Source: CAZVYJ01 sp964631565 (GTDB lineage Bacteria > Planctomycetota > Phycisphaerae > SM23-33). From it: DNA of 31,286 nt. A program made the translations under genes and the position numbers. How positions within the stretch are numbered: the stretch's first letter is position 1; the number at the start of each line of letters is the position of its first letter. A model generated the notes under the pieces. That model worked only from the letters and a program-made list of their open reading frames with translations, searched no databases and was not told where the DNA came from. Positions 7,762 to 16,800 of the stretch are shown one piece after another. The stretch lies in NCBI GenBank assembly GCA_964631565.1, contig CAZVYJ010000035.1:1-31286 (forward strand), written 5' to 3'.

Positions 7762-9624
7762 CTATTCTTTCTTGTCCTCGTCTTTGAGGGCGTCCATCGC
7801 AATCTGGTCAGCGGTGTTGGAGTCTATTTCGCTGCTGACGTTGCGCTTGGGACGTTCCGGCTCGCGCTTGACGGACTTGATGATGTTCGGGTCCAGGTCG
7901 CCAAGCATGCCGCCGTCGCTGGCCAGGCCGCCGCGGCGAGCGCTGATATCGGGGGTGCTCTCGTCGGCGCCTTCTTCAGCCGCCCACTGCGCCCGCTTGA
8001 GGCTCAGGCCGATTTTGCGGTCCTCGACGTCCACGCGAAGAATCTTGACCTCGATATCGTCACCGACATTGACCACGTCCTGCGGATTCTCGACCTTCTG
8101 GTCGGAGAGTTCCGAAACGTGCAGCAGGCCTTCAAGGTCCTCTTCCAGCTCGACGAACACGCCGAAGTTGGTGATCTTCGTGACTTTTCCGTGAACGATC
8201 TGACCCGGCAGGTAATGCTCGGGAATCTGACGCAGCCAAGGGTCCTCGGTAAGCTGCTTGAGGCCCAGGGCCACGCGCATCTTTTCTTCGTCCACGGCAA
8301 GAACCACGCACTGCACCTGCTCGCCCTTCTTGAGCATCTCGGCGGGATGGCCGACCTTGCGGGTCCACGACAGGTCCGAAACGTGCAGCAGGCCGTCGAT
8401 GCCTTCTTCGATCTCGACGAATGCGCCGTAGTTGGTCATGTTGCGGACAATACCGGTGATAACCGTTCCCGGAGGATACTTTTCCTTGACGAGCGTCCAG
8501 GGGTTGACCTCGACCTGCTTCATGCCGAGCGAGATTTCCTGCTTTTCCGGATCGACGTCGAGAACAACGACTTCGATTTCCTGGCCTTCGCTGACCATCT
8601 CGGACGGATGATTGATGCGGCGGGTCCAGCTCATCTCGGAGATGTGGACCAGACCTTCGAGGCCCGCTTCCAGCTCCACGAACGCGCCGTAGGACATGAT
8701 GTTGACCACCTTGCCGCGAATATGGGACCCGATCGGGAATTTTTCCGCGACCCCTTCCCACGGATTGGGCGTCTTCTGCTTGAGGCCCAGTGCGATTTTC
8801 TCTTTCTCGCGGTCCACGCTCAGGATGACGACTTCGACTTCCTGGTCGATCTTGAGCATTTCCGACGGATGGCTGATTCTGCCCCAGCTCATGTCGGTGA
8901 TGTGCAGCAGACCGTCCAGGCCGCCAAGGTCGATGAACGCACCGAAATCGGCAAGATTCTTGACCACGCCCTTGCGGATCTGGCCTTCCGCGATTTCGTT
9001 CATCAGCCTGTCCTTGGCAGTCGCTCGCTGCTCTTCGATAAGCTTGCGCCGCGAAATGACGATATTGCGGCGGTCCTTGTCGATCTTGAGAATCTTGGCT
9101 TCGATTTCCTGCCCGATGTACTCGCCGATGTCGCCCGGGCGACGGATGTCGACCTGGCTGGCGGGCAGGAACGCCGGAACCGAAATATCCACAAGCAGGC
9201 CGCCCTTGATCTTGCGGGTCACGCGGCCCTTGACGATATCGCCTTCCTTGTTGTTTTCGAGAATGCGTTCCCAGCCTCGGATGCGGTCTGCTTTGCGCTT
9301 CGAAAGAACGACAAGCCCGCTGTCGGACTCGACCGCTTCGAGCAGAACTTCGACCGCCATGCCCGGCTTGATTTTCGTCGCATCGTCGAATTCGCTAAGC
9401 GACACTGAGCCTTCGCTCTTGAGGCCGACTTCGATAACAACATCGTCGCCGATAATGTTCACGACACGGCCGGTCATGATGCTGCCGGGCTGATGTGTGC
9501 TTTCATCGGTGATGATTTTTTCCATCGTCTCGGCGGTGACATTTTCGCCGAGGGCCTCGGCCAGCTGTTTCTCGAGTTCTTCTTCAGATATCCCCAGTGA
9601 TTGAATTAAATTGTAATCTACCAT
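7762..9624 (-). CDS. rpsA: 30S ribosomal protein S1
   Basis: This is a 620-residue protein with six S1 RNA-binding repeats at about 46-110, 127-194, 212-283, 297-369, 384-456 and 471-543. Repeats 3-6 carry the classical GxVxxxxxxGAFVxLxxGxxGLxHxSxxS pattern (for example YGAFVELEAGLEGLVHISEMSW at 312-333). Six repeats is the canonical number for ribosome-bound S1, which helps mRNAs with weak Shine-Dalgarno sequences bind the 30S subunit. The 75-residue C-terminal tail is charged and acidic (ending ALKDEDKKE), and the first 45 residues form a helical N-terminal extension. The start ATG at 9622-9624 has only AGG about 8 bases upstream, a weak site that fits S1 autoregulation. It has a long untranslated leader (see 9625-10033). 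Confidence 0.95.
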   Translation of the reverse strand: MVDYNLIQSLGISEEELEKQLAEALGENVTAETMEKIITDESTHQPGSIMTGRVVNIIGDDVVIEVGLKSEGSVSLSEFDDATKIKPGMAVEVLLEAVESDSGLVVLSKRKADRIRGWERILENNKEGDIVKGRVTRKIKGGLLVDISVPAFLPASQVDIRRPGDIGEYIGQEIEAKILKIDKDRRNIVISRRKLIEEQRATAKDRLMNEIAEGQIRKGVVKNLADFGAFIDLGGLDGLLHITDMSWGRISHPSEMLKIDQEVEVVILSVDREKEKIALGLKQKTPNPWEGVAEKFPIGSHIRGKVVNIMSYGAFVELEAGLEGLVHISEMSWTRRINHPSEMVSEGQEIEVVVLDVDPEKQEISLGMKQVEVNPWTLVKEKYPPGTVITGIVRNMTNYGAFVEIEEGIDGLLHVSDLSWTRKVGHPAEMLKKGEQVQCVVLAVDEEKMRVALGLKQLTEDPWLRQIPEHYLPGQIVHGKVTKITNFGVFVELEEDLEGLLHVSELSDQKVENPQDVVNVGDDIEVKILRVDVEDRKIGLSLKRAQWAAEEGADESTPDISARRGGLASDGGMLGDLDPNIIKSVKREPERPKRNVSSEIDSNTADQIAMDALKDEDKKE

Positions 9625-10033
9625 TTTTTACCTGTGCTTAATTCACTGTTACCTTTCAACAGGCGGTAAGGTCCTCGACCCCAACGGCCGGGGCGCCGCC
9701 TCGGCGATACTCCCGAACCCCTGGCGGCTCGGGCGCCGTTTTCGCCCGCGGATGCGCAAACTGCAGCCATAGCCATCTGCGGTAGCGAATCGGCCACTCT
9801 ACAGGCCGTTTGTGAAACAAACAAGAGGATTTATTCAATAATCTTGCCCCGGCCGGCTGCAGTTAGTTTCTACATATCCGGCCTGCGTTGCTCGATAAGC
9901 TTTATTTTGCTCCAGAGCGAACCTTACACCGCCCGGAGCTGTTTACATTAGAGGTACTCGGCCTATAATAGCGAACCTCATATTTTTACGCTTATTAGCA
10001 TTTTCAAACATTGAACTTTGTACTTTAAAGCCC
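9625..10033. other. Divergent intergenic region between rpsA and the ABC/PqqD operon
   Basis: This 409-base gap holds the 5' leader of rpsA on the minus strand and the promoter of the rightward operon. The leader half (9650-9840) is GC-rich with several inverted repeats, including GTTTGTTTCACAAAC. It contains small open frames of 60 and 68 codons, the latter ending inside the first codons of rpsA. Their composition looks non-coding, and I do not call them genes. On the plus side a near-consensus promoter is annotated separately. No convincing rpsA promoter was seen; TTGAAA with AATATG 17 bases later on the minus strand (about 9987-10015) is a weak candidate. Confidence 0.6.
9942..9969 (+). 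promoter_or_regulatory. Strong sigma-70-type promoter of the seven-gene transport operon
   Basis: TTTACA (9942-9947) and a perfect TATAAT (9964-9969) are separated by 16 bases. The start site should fall near 9976, giving a leader of about 58 bases before the ATG at 10034. No other promoter of similar quality is seen within the operon, consistent with a single transcript through 21726. Confidence 0.75.
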
Positions 10034-10924
10034 ATGGCGACCGTTTTCTCGAAGACATGCTGGAGGGGGCTTGAACTGAGCCACCCGGCCGACTGGGAGC
10101 TTGCGGTGCTGTGCGGCCCCGGCGAGCCGGGACGACTTACGTTTGCAGACCGCCGCTACCAGAGGCTCGATATCCGCTGGATGAAGCTCGACTATCGCCC
10201 CAACCTCAAGCTGATGCTGGACAAATACCGCCAGCAGGAAGAAAAACAGAAAATCAAGGTCGAGCCGTTCTCTACCGCACAGTGGCAGTGCGTTATGAGA
10301 ACCTCCGAGAACGGCCAGGTTGTACACGCCGGGAAATTCCTGGAAACCCAGCGGCTGCTGGTAGAGGCGACGATTATCTGGCCAGATCGCCGCGACAAAT
10401 CTGTGGAAAACGCCATACTGTCTTCGGTCTGTTTCCACGAGCAGGAAGTCAGTTCGCTGTGGCAAGCCATGGGATTGGCCGTTACCGCCCCGGTCGGCTT
10501 TGAACTCAGCGGCGTCAGCGCCAAGGTCGGCAGGATTCGCTGGGAGTTCAAATCGTCCGACAAGCGAGGTCCGCAGCTTGGCGTCGAGCAGCTTGCAATG
10601 CCGGAATACTGGCTGGAATCGCCGCTGCGCGACTGGCTTGCCGAGGAACTGCCTGACGGTTTTGAAGCAAACCACCAGGAGCCGATTACGATAAACACAC
10701 ACTCCGCCCAGAAAATCCAGAGCCGCAGGCGTATAAACGCGCTTTCGGCAATGCGGTGGCGACGTCAGCTGAGGACGGATGTCGCATGGCATTGTCCGAG
10801 TGAGAACCGCATATACCACACATGGATAACGCAGGCATCGAGGCAGGAGCATATCGAGCTGCCTGACGAATTCCGCGTCAGGTGCTGCAGCCCGGTCACA
10901 GCCGCGATGGAGGCAATCGCATGA
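10034..10924 (+). CDS. Hypothetical cytosolic protein, first gene of the ABC/PqqD/OPT operon
   Basis: I do not recognise this 296-residue protein. It has no signal peptide or membrane segment. The start, WRGLELSHPADWELAVLCGPGEPGRLTFAD, loosely resembles the opening of PsbP/DUF1795-like folds (F-x-L-x-x-P-x-x-W-x-l), and a second similar half may begin at GFELSGVSAKVGRIRWEF (about 156-173). That reading is weak. The C-terminal third contains WHCPSENRIYHTWITQ and a CC pair, so cysteines are present but in no known metal-binding pattern. The ATG has no good Shine-Dalgarno site, but the promoter is 65 bases upstream. Its stop overlaps the start of the PqqD-like gene (ATGA), so the two products are translationally coupled and may act together in the cytosol. 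Confidence 0.75.
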   Translation: MATVFSKTCWRGLELSHPADWELAVLCGPGEPGRLTFADRRYQRLDIRWMKLDYRPNLKLMLDKYRQQEEKQKIKVEPFSTAQWQCVMRTSENGQVVHAGKFLETQRLLVEATIIWPDRRDKSVENAILSSVCFHEQEVSSLWQAMGLAVTAPVGFELSGVSAKVGRIRWEFKSSDKRGPQLGVEQLAMPEYWLESPLRDWLAEELPDGFEANHQEPITINTHSAQKIQSRRRINALSAMRWRRQLRTDVAWHCPSENRIYHTWITQASRQEHIELPDEFRVRCCSPVTAAMEAIA

Positions 10925-11313
10925 ATGCAACCAAGCCTCCTAAAACGGCCGACGTACCCGCGGCGAAGTTCCTCCCGGCAGTGCCGTACGTCAACCAGGC
11001 GATGCGGATTGAACGGCGGCGCAACGGAACGGCACTTGTTTCGATTCCGATGCGCAAACCCCGCTATCTGGTTCCCCCGCTCAGCTGGATAATCCCGTTC
11101 TCGTCGCACCGCCGGGTGGAACTGGATAAAGTCGGCCTTCGAGTTCTCGACCTCTGCGACGGGCGCCGCAATATCGAGTCGGTAATTGACAGGTTCGCAG
11201 CCGAGCACAAGCTGTCGTTTCGCGAGGCGCAGCTTGCGGTGACGCAATTCATGCGTCAGCTGGTTCAGCGCGGCATGGTCGCAATCGTCGGCATGGAAGG
11301 CGATACCGAATGA
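10921..11313 (+). CDS. PqqD-like (RiPP recognition element-type) protein
   Basis: This is a 130-residue protein whose C-terminal half (about 64-123) fits the PqqD family winged-helix fold. It has VELDKVGLRVLDLCDGRRNIESVIDRFAAEHKLS, followed by a helix ending VQRGMVAIVG, the usual L/I-x-L-[D/N]-x3-x2-LxLCDG...L...G-x-[V/I] pattern. In RiPP pathways PqqD-like domains bind the leader peptide of a precursor and present it to a modifying enzyme, but many family members occur without any RiPP gene. The ATG at 10921 is chosen over an upstream in-frame start at 10882 because GGAGG lies 7 bases before it and it overlaps the preceding stop. The 60-residue N-terminal part is basic and proline-rich. It overlaps the FtsX permease gene by ATGA (11310-11313). 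Confidence 0.8.
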   Translation: MNATKPPKTADVPAAKFLPAVPYVNQAMRIERRRNGTALVSIPMRKPRYLVPPLSWIIPFSSHRRVELDKVGLRVLDLCDGRRNIESVIDRFAAEHKLSFREAQLAVTQFMRQLVQRGMVAIVGMEGDTE

Positions 11314-13070
11314 AGCCCCTGGAAGTCAAACAACAGGTTCGCCTCGGTCTGGGCAAATGCGTGGACCTGGTGCTCAGCGGCATCAGGTTCCGCCTGTTCC
11401 GCGCCGCGATAACGGTGGCGATAATAGCACTGGCCGTGGCGTTCCTCGTCACCATGCTGACGGAAAGCTTCATCGCCCGCAGCGTGGCCAGGGCGGTGAA
11501 TGTCCAGACCGCCCCCCGCCGGATGCTGCTGCACTGGACCAGCCGGCTTTCCATGCCGCTCACCGAATCGCAGCTAATCCGCGAGTTGAACGCCGCCAAA
11601 CCCGGCGATGAAACATGGCAGGAATTCTCCGCATGGGGCGAACTGAGCAATGAGCAGCTTGCCGAACTGAAAAAAACAGCCGAAATGCAATTGAGTTATC
11701 TCGACTTCGCCGACGAACTGACCGAGGGCCAGAAAGGCGTCATTCTGGGGCGGGCGCGCGGCGCCGACATATTCCCGTATCTCGAAAATCCGGAGAACTT
11801 CGAGCAGTTCATCTCCGGCATCCGCAAGTTCGGCCTGCAGAGCAAGCTGCCTGACGGACCTGACGATGTAAAATCGTTCGTGGAAAAATGGGCGGAAACA
11901 AAACCTCTTCGCGAGCGGATATTCGCCGGCCATAAAGCCGCCATAGCCAAAGTTCGCACGCTGCTCAATGGCAAATCCGTCAAGGCCGCCCTTGCCGAAG
12001 GGGATGAGAACCTGCTGGTCGGCCTGAACGCACTCGGATACCGGCTGCCGAAAAAACAACTGTCAGCCGTCGCAAAACAGGCGCAATTAAGCCTCGACGC
12101 GGAAACGCTCGCCAAGCTATTGAAGATCCAGAAAATTTCACAACGGCTCGCCGCCAAAAACGAAGCCCTTGTAACCGACGTCAATTCACAAATGCTGTTC
12201 GAAAGTCTCAGCTCTACAGAAGGCGCAAAATGGCTGCTGGAGCTTATCGAAGAAAACAACGAATCCGTCAAAAAGAACACCTTGACGCCGCCGGCATTGA
12301 ACGCCGCTGAGATAAAAAAGGTCGCCAGGGAATATCTGGACGGCAAAAACACCAGTCAGTCCGAAGAACTTGCCAAATTCGCCGACATAGACAGAATCAG
12401 GAAATCCCTGACTGCAAAGCACCCGGACATAAAAGCGGAAGAAGTCGCCGTGAAGATATTTTTCGAGGAACTGGCGACTGATGGCCAGTGGCTTCTCGAC
12501 CAGATAGCGGGATACAACGGCGATCTCGTCTCGACGCGCATCGCGCCGCTCGGCATGACCGCCGACCGCATAACCAGCGCGGCTAAAAACATGCTTGAGG
12601 AATCCGAGTTGTCCGAGGTTGAAGCAAGCGTATCCGAAGCCGCCGGACAGAAGGGATTCATGGGCTTCTCGCCGAGAACGATATCGCTTCTGGTGGTCAG
12701 CCTGATGGTCTGCATCGTCGGCATCGCCAACGCCATGCTCATGAGCGTAACCGAGCGGTTCCGCGAAATCGCCACCATGAAGTGCCTCGGCGCGACCGAC
12801 GGTTTCATCATGGTCAACTTCATCATGGAGTCATGCATACAGGGCACAGCCGGCGGAATAATCGGTGCGGTAATCGGGCTTCTGCTCGGCGTGCTGCGAG
12901 CATGGGCGAACTACGGATGGATCGCCATGGAAAACCTCCCCTTCGGCGAGCTTGGTGTAACGGCATCCGGGTGCATCGGCGTCGGAATATTGATGTCGGC
13001 GCTGGCTGCGGTTTATCCGGCCTGGGTCGCGGCGAGACTGGCGCCTATGGAAGCAATGAGAATCGAATAA
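11310..13070 (+). CDS. FtsX/MacB-like ABC transporter permease with a large helical extracytoplasmic domain
   Basis: This 586-residue permease has the four-helix FtsX/MacB/LolC plan. TM1 is near 30-51 (AAITVAIIALAVAFLVTML). An extracytoplasmic domain of about 400 residues follows, then three C-terminal helices near 458-479, 512-532 and 552-577. The conserved cytosolic loop MLMSVTERFREIATMKCLGAT carries the coupling-helix motif RxxEIxxxKxLGAT that contacts the ATPase. The protein ends PAWVAARLAPMEAMRIE, typical of the family. Unlike MacB, the extracytoplasmic part looks all-helical, charged and repetitive rather than a PCD-type alpha/beta domain. Proteins of this type move lipoproteins or peptides by mechanotransmission rather than through a channel. 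It is followed 4 bases later by its likely ATPase gene. Confidence 0.88.
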   Translation: MKPLEVKQQVRLGLGKCVDLVLSGIRFRLFRAAITVAIIALAVAFLVTMLTESFIARSVARAVNVQTAPRRMLLHWTSRLSMPLTESQLIRELNAAKPGDETWQEFSAWGELSNEQLAELKKTAEMQLSYLDFADELTEGQKGVILGRARGADIFPYLENPENFEQFISGIRKFGLQSKLPDGPDDVKSFVEKWAETKPLRERIFAGHKAAIAKVRTLLNGKSVKAALAEGDENLLVGLNALGYRLPKKQLSAVAKQAQLSLDAETLAKLLKIQKISQRLAAKNEALVTDVNSQMLFESLSSTEGAKWLLELIEENNESVKKNTLTPPALNAAEIKKVAREYLDGKNTSQSEELAKFADIDRIRKSLTAKHPDIKAEEVAVKIFFEELATDGQWLLDQIAGYNGDLVSTRIAPLGMTADRITSAAKNMLEESELSEVEASVSEAAGQKGFMGFSPRTISLLVVSLMVCIVGIANAMLMSVTERFREIATMKCLGATDGFIMVNFIMESCIQGTAGGIIGAVIGLLLGVLRAWANYGWIAMENLPFGELGVTASGCIGVGILMSALAAVYPAWVAARLAPMEAMRIE

Positions 13071-13074
13071 TCCG

Positions 13075-13863
13075 ATGAGTTCACAGATACAAAAAACACA
13101 GGCTCTGCATGACCAGCGACAGGCTGACAGGCCGGTCATCATACGAACGCTGGGGCTGAGGAAAAGCTACCAGATGGGCGAGGTCATAACCGAGGCGCTC
13201 CGCGGCATAGACATGGAAATATACCGCAGCGAGTTCATCTGCATACTTGGGCCGTCCGGCTCGGGCAAAAGCACGTTCTTTAACATGATAGGCGGGCTGG
13301 ACTCTCCGACGGCCGGGAGGGTGTTCATCGACGAAGTCGACGTCGCCCAGCTTACAGCCGTCGAACTTGCGTTCCTGCGGTGCCAGAAAATCGGCTACAT
13401 CTTCCAGACATACAACCTCGTGCAGTACATGACCGCCCTTGAAAACGTCACCGTCCCAATGGCGTTCGCCGGAGTCGCCCCCGACGAGGCCCGCGACAGG
13501 GGCATGGAACTGCTCGACATGGTAGGCCTGGCCGACAGATGGTTCCACAAGCCCATCGAAATGTCTGGCGGCCAGCAGCAGCGCGTCGCCATCGCGCGGT
13601 CCATGGCGAACCTGCCTGCGATTCTCCTGTGCGACGAGCCGACCGGCAACCTTGACCTGCGGACCGGCGCGGAAATCCACGCCATACTGAAAAAGCTCAA
13701 TACCGAACGAGGCATAACAATCATCTGCGCGACTCACGACCACCGGCTCATAAACATTGCCGACCGTATTCTGTGGATTCGCGACGGGCAGGTCGACCGG
13801 ATAGCCGACAGGTCGGAAGTCACCGTCGAGACGGGCGCCATAGGAGGCGAGGAGAATGAGTAG
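13075..13863 (+). CDS. LolD/MacB-type ABC transporter ATP-binding protein (first copy)
   Basis: This is a 262-residue ABC ATPase. Walker A GPSGSGKST is at 59-67, the Q-loop glutamine at IFQTYNL (109-115), the signature MSGGQQQR at 163-170, Walker B ILLCDEP at 183-189, and the H-loop in CATHDH near 218-223. The YQMGEVITEALRGIDMEI opening and the GGLDSPTAGRV segment are typical of the MacB/LolD/FtsE class that drives FtsX-like permeases. It has about 20 extra residues at the N-terminus. It follows the FtsX gene by 4 bases and overlaps the next gene by 8 bases, placing it between two permeases. It could power one or both. Confidence 0.92.
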   Translation: MSSQIQKTQALHDQRQADRPVIIRTLGLRKSYQMGEVITEALRGIDMEIYRSEFICILGPSGSGKSTFFNMIGGLDSPTAGRVFIDEVDVAQLTAVELAFLRCQKIGYIFQTYNLVQYMTALENVTVPMAFAGVAPDEARDRGMELLDMVGLADRWFHKPIEMSGGQQQRVAIARSMANLPAILLCDEPTGNLDLRTGAEIHAILKKLNTERGITIICATHDHRLINIADRILWIRDGQVDRIADRSEVTVETGAIGGEENE

Positions 13864-16800
13864 CGTGAAGCGAAAATTCATCGTCGCCCTTCTTGCCTGT
13901 ATCGCAGTGCCGGCCGCCCTGATGCAGCAGGCGGTCGGACAGTCGGCCCAGTTCAGAAAAGACCTCGCTGAACTGACGAAATCGCCCCACCGACTCGCCG
14001 GCTATGAGGACGGCAGCCTGGCCGCCGGCAGGTATGTCGAAAAACGCCTGCGGGAGATGGGCATCGAAAAAATCTTCATGCAGGAGTTCCCGGTAATCCA
14101 GCCGGTCTGCACAGAATGCCGCATCGAGGTCAACGGCGAAAAATACGACATCCTGCCGATGAGGCCGAATATTCTTCAGGCATCCGTGACGCCGGCAGAG
14201 GGTCTGGTCGGCGAAACCCTCTATGTCGGCAAGGGCGAGATGAGCGATTACGGCAGGCAGCTGCCGAAGGGCAAAATCGTCGTCATTGACTTCGACTGCG
14301 GCAAGAACTGGCTGAACGCGTTCGCTTTCGGCGCCAGCGCGGTCATTTTTGTCGGAGGCGACGAGACCGACGCCAAGCCGTATCACCACGTGAACGTGCC
14401 GGCCAATCTGCCGCGGTTCTTCGTGCCGAAGGAGCTGGCGGAAAAGCTCGAACTTAAGACCCGCCCGCAGCAGATAAAACTTTTCGCCGCCTGCCGGTGG
14501 CGTGAGCTTGTCGGGCGGAATGTCATCGCCGTCCTGCCCGGCACGTCGCCTAAAATCAGCAGCGACACCCTGCCGCAGGATATCCTGCTGGCTGCCCCGC
14601 TCGACAGCCTCTCCGAAGTTCCCCAGCTTTCGCCAGGCGCGCGGGACGCAGCCAACTGTGCCGCCCTGCTGAAGATGGCGGAATACTTCAAAAAGAATCC
14701 GCCGAAACGCAACGTAATAATCTGCTTCTTCGACGGCCAGTGCAGCAACCATCTCGGCGCCCGGGCGTTTTACGGAGCACTCGGGCGGGAAAAATGCACC
14801 ACCGAGTACAAGCGGATTGAAGATCGGCTGGATAACTTCGGCAAAGAGCGAAAATTCATTGAACAGGTCCTCAAAATAATGGAAAGCAGGGACCTGTTCA
14901 GCGGCAGCGTCCGCAGCATGAAATACCATAACGAAGCCATCAGGCTGCTGGCGCAGGAAGCCCGCAATCGCAGCGGCGACGCCCTCGAAGAACTCCGCCC
15001 CCTGCGAAACAGGCTGAGGGACATACACACCGAGAAGCGGCATCTCATCCAAAAACTTGAAGAGCTGGAGAAAAACGGCGACGCCGTCAGGGGCGAGCAG
15101 GTCCGGCAGCAGATTGCAGAAATGGACAGGCAGCTGGAAGACCTGGCTGCAGCCGAAAAAAAACTGAACGCCGCCGACACGGCATGGAACAGGCTCGAAG
15201 GCGCCCTTCGAGGCGGCAATATTTCGGAGTCGAATCGCGAGCATTACGAGATGCTTGTCGAAGACACCCGCCGATTGCTCGCCAATCGCGTAACCGAACT
15301 CGACCGACTGACGAAATTTGCCGAGCAGGCCAGGATGCTTCGGGACGCAATCGGCGACGAAAAACAGTCCATCGTCATGCATATCAGCATCAACCTCAGC
15401 GACGCCCGCAGGCGATGGAGCTTCATACACGGCGACGACACCGAACCGATCGGCAACGACAGAGCCGGCATCTACAGCAGTACGTTCAAGACTATCCGCA
15501 GCATTTATGAATCGTCGCCGGGCAGTTTCAGGCTGTTCGACGAAAATCCGGCTTTGGCGCCTTCCTCGGAAATAAGGCTGTACGCTCCCGGCCTGTATGT
15601 CGACAGCGGCGCGGCGGCGCGCCTGTTCGCAATACCCAACCTGTCGGCAATGACGGTTCTCGACCCGCTTGGCAAACAGGGACTGCCCTGCGACACGACG
15701 GCGAATCTCGATGCGGGCGTCATAGAAGCCCAGGCCGACGATATTCAAAAGTTCATCAGGGTTTTCGCAGACAGCGACGCATTCAATCCGGGCAGTTATC
15801 AGAACACCGCCAGATTCGACGAGATGCAATGGCAGGCGGATAAGAGCAGAGGCCCGGCCGTAACCCGAGCCGGCGCCGGCATGGCGATGGCGGACAGGCC
15901 CGTGCCCGACGCCATAGTGGCTATCGTATTGAAGTCTGCGATAAAGCCGTGGGACCTCGGCAAAATCGAGAAAACGCCGCCGGGCTTCGTGTTCCCCGTC
16001 ATAGTCAAGACCAACACTTACGGCATATTCGAGGCCGGCCCGCTTCATGCGGCCAACTATGCCATGCCGCTGCTGTTTGCCGCAAAATTCGACGAACCCG
16101 CCGACGGAACGCCCAGCCGCGGCATCATCCAGTATGTATCCGCCGAAGACAGCGCCATAACCACCAAAACGATGAATCTGTCCGCAGTAAACCTCTTCAA
16201 GACCCGGTTCAAAACGCTTGTCGGATATGGATTCGATCAAACGTCCGCAAAAACAATCGCGATGCGTGCGGCTTCCACCTCGGAGTTCCGCAAGGACAAC
16301 CACCTGCTGTGCGAGATGGACAATATCATGACGCTTTACGCCCCCTATAACGCACGCGGCATGAAATTGTTCAACAGGGCCGGCATCGTCGCTCTCAATA
16401 ACAAGCCCGACAAGGAAGAGTACCAGGGCGTCGGATTAAGCCTCGAAAATCCGTTCGAGCAGCTCGTAAGCGTGGAGATAACCGCTCGCGACCAGAGAAT
16501 TCTCAACGAATATCGCCTCAACACGCTGCGGGAGAATCACATCAATCAGGATTCTCTCGAAGTGCTCAACAGCAAGAGTAAAGAGCTGTATGAAGACGCC
16601 GAGCTGATTCACCGCCTGATGGTCGAAGGCGCCTCGGCCGCGGAAACCGCCGAAGGCTCCGCGACAACCCAGCCGGCGGAAGCAACCGTTGTTTCGCTTG
16701 ATAAATATGCCGGCGATCTGAGCGCATCGGCCGCCTACGCGAAACGCCCTTACACTCCGCTGGTCGGCGTGCTGAACGACCTTGTGACAGCCGTCGTGCT

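Noticed and set aside
9618..9838. Small genes of 60 and 68 codons upstream of rpsA
   Set aside because: They overlap each other in different frames, have low-complexity Arg/Pro/Gly composition from GC-rich DNA, and show no ribosome-binding site or family motif.
10882..10920. Earlier start for the PqqD-like gene
   Set aside because: The start at 10921 has GGAGG at 7-base spacing and an ATGA overlap; the upstream start has no ribosome-binding site.
13820..16303. Very long minus-strand open frame (827 codons) opposite the giant permease
   Set aside because: It is a GC-driven shadow frame: it lies opposite an unbroken gene with clear domains and carries no recognisable domain itself.
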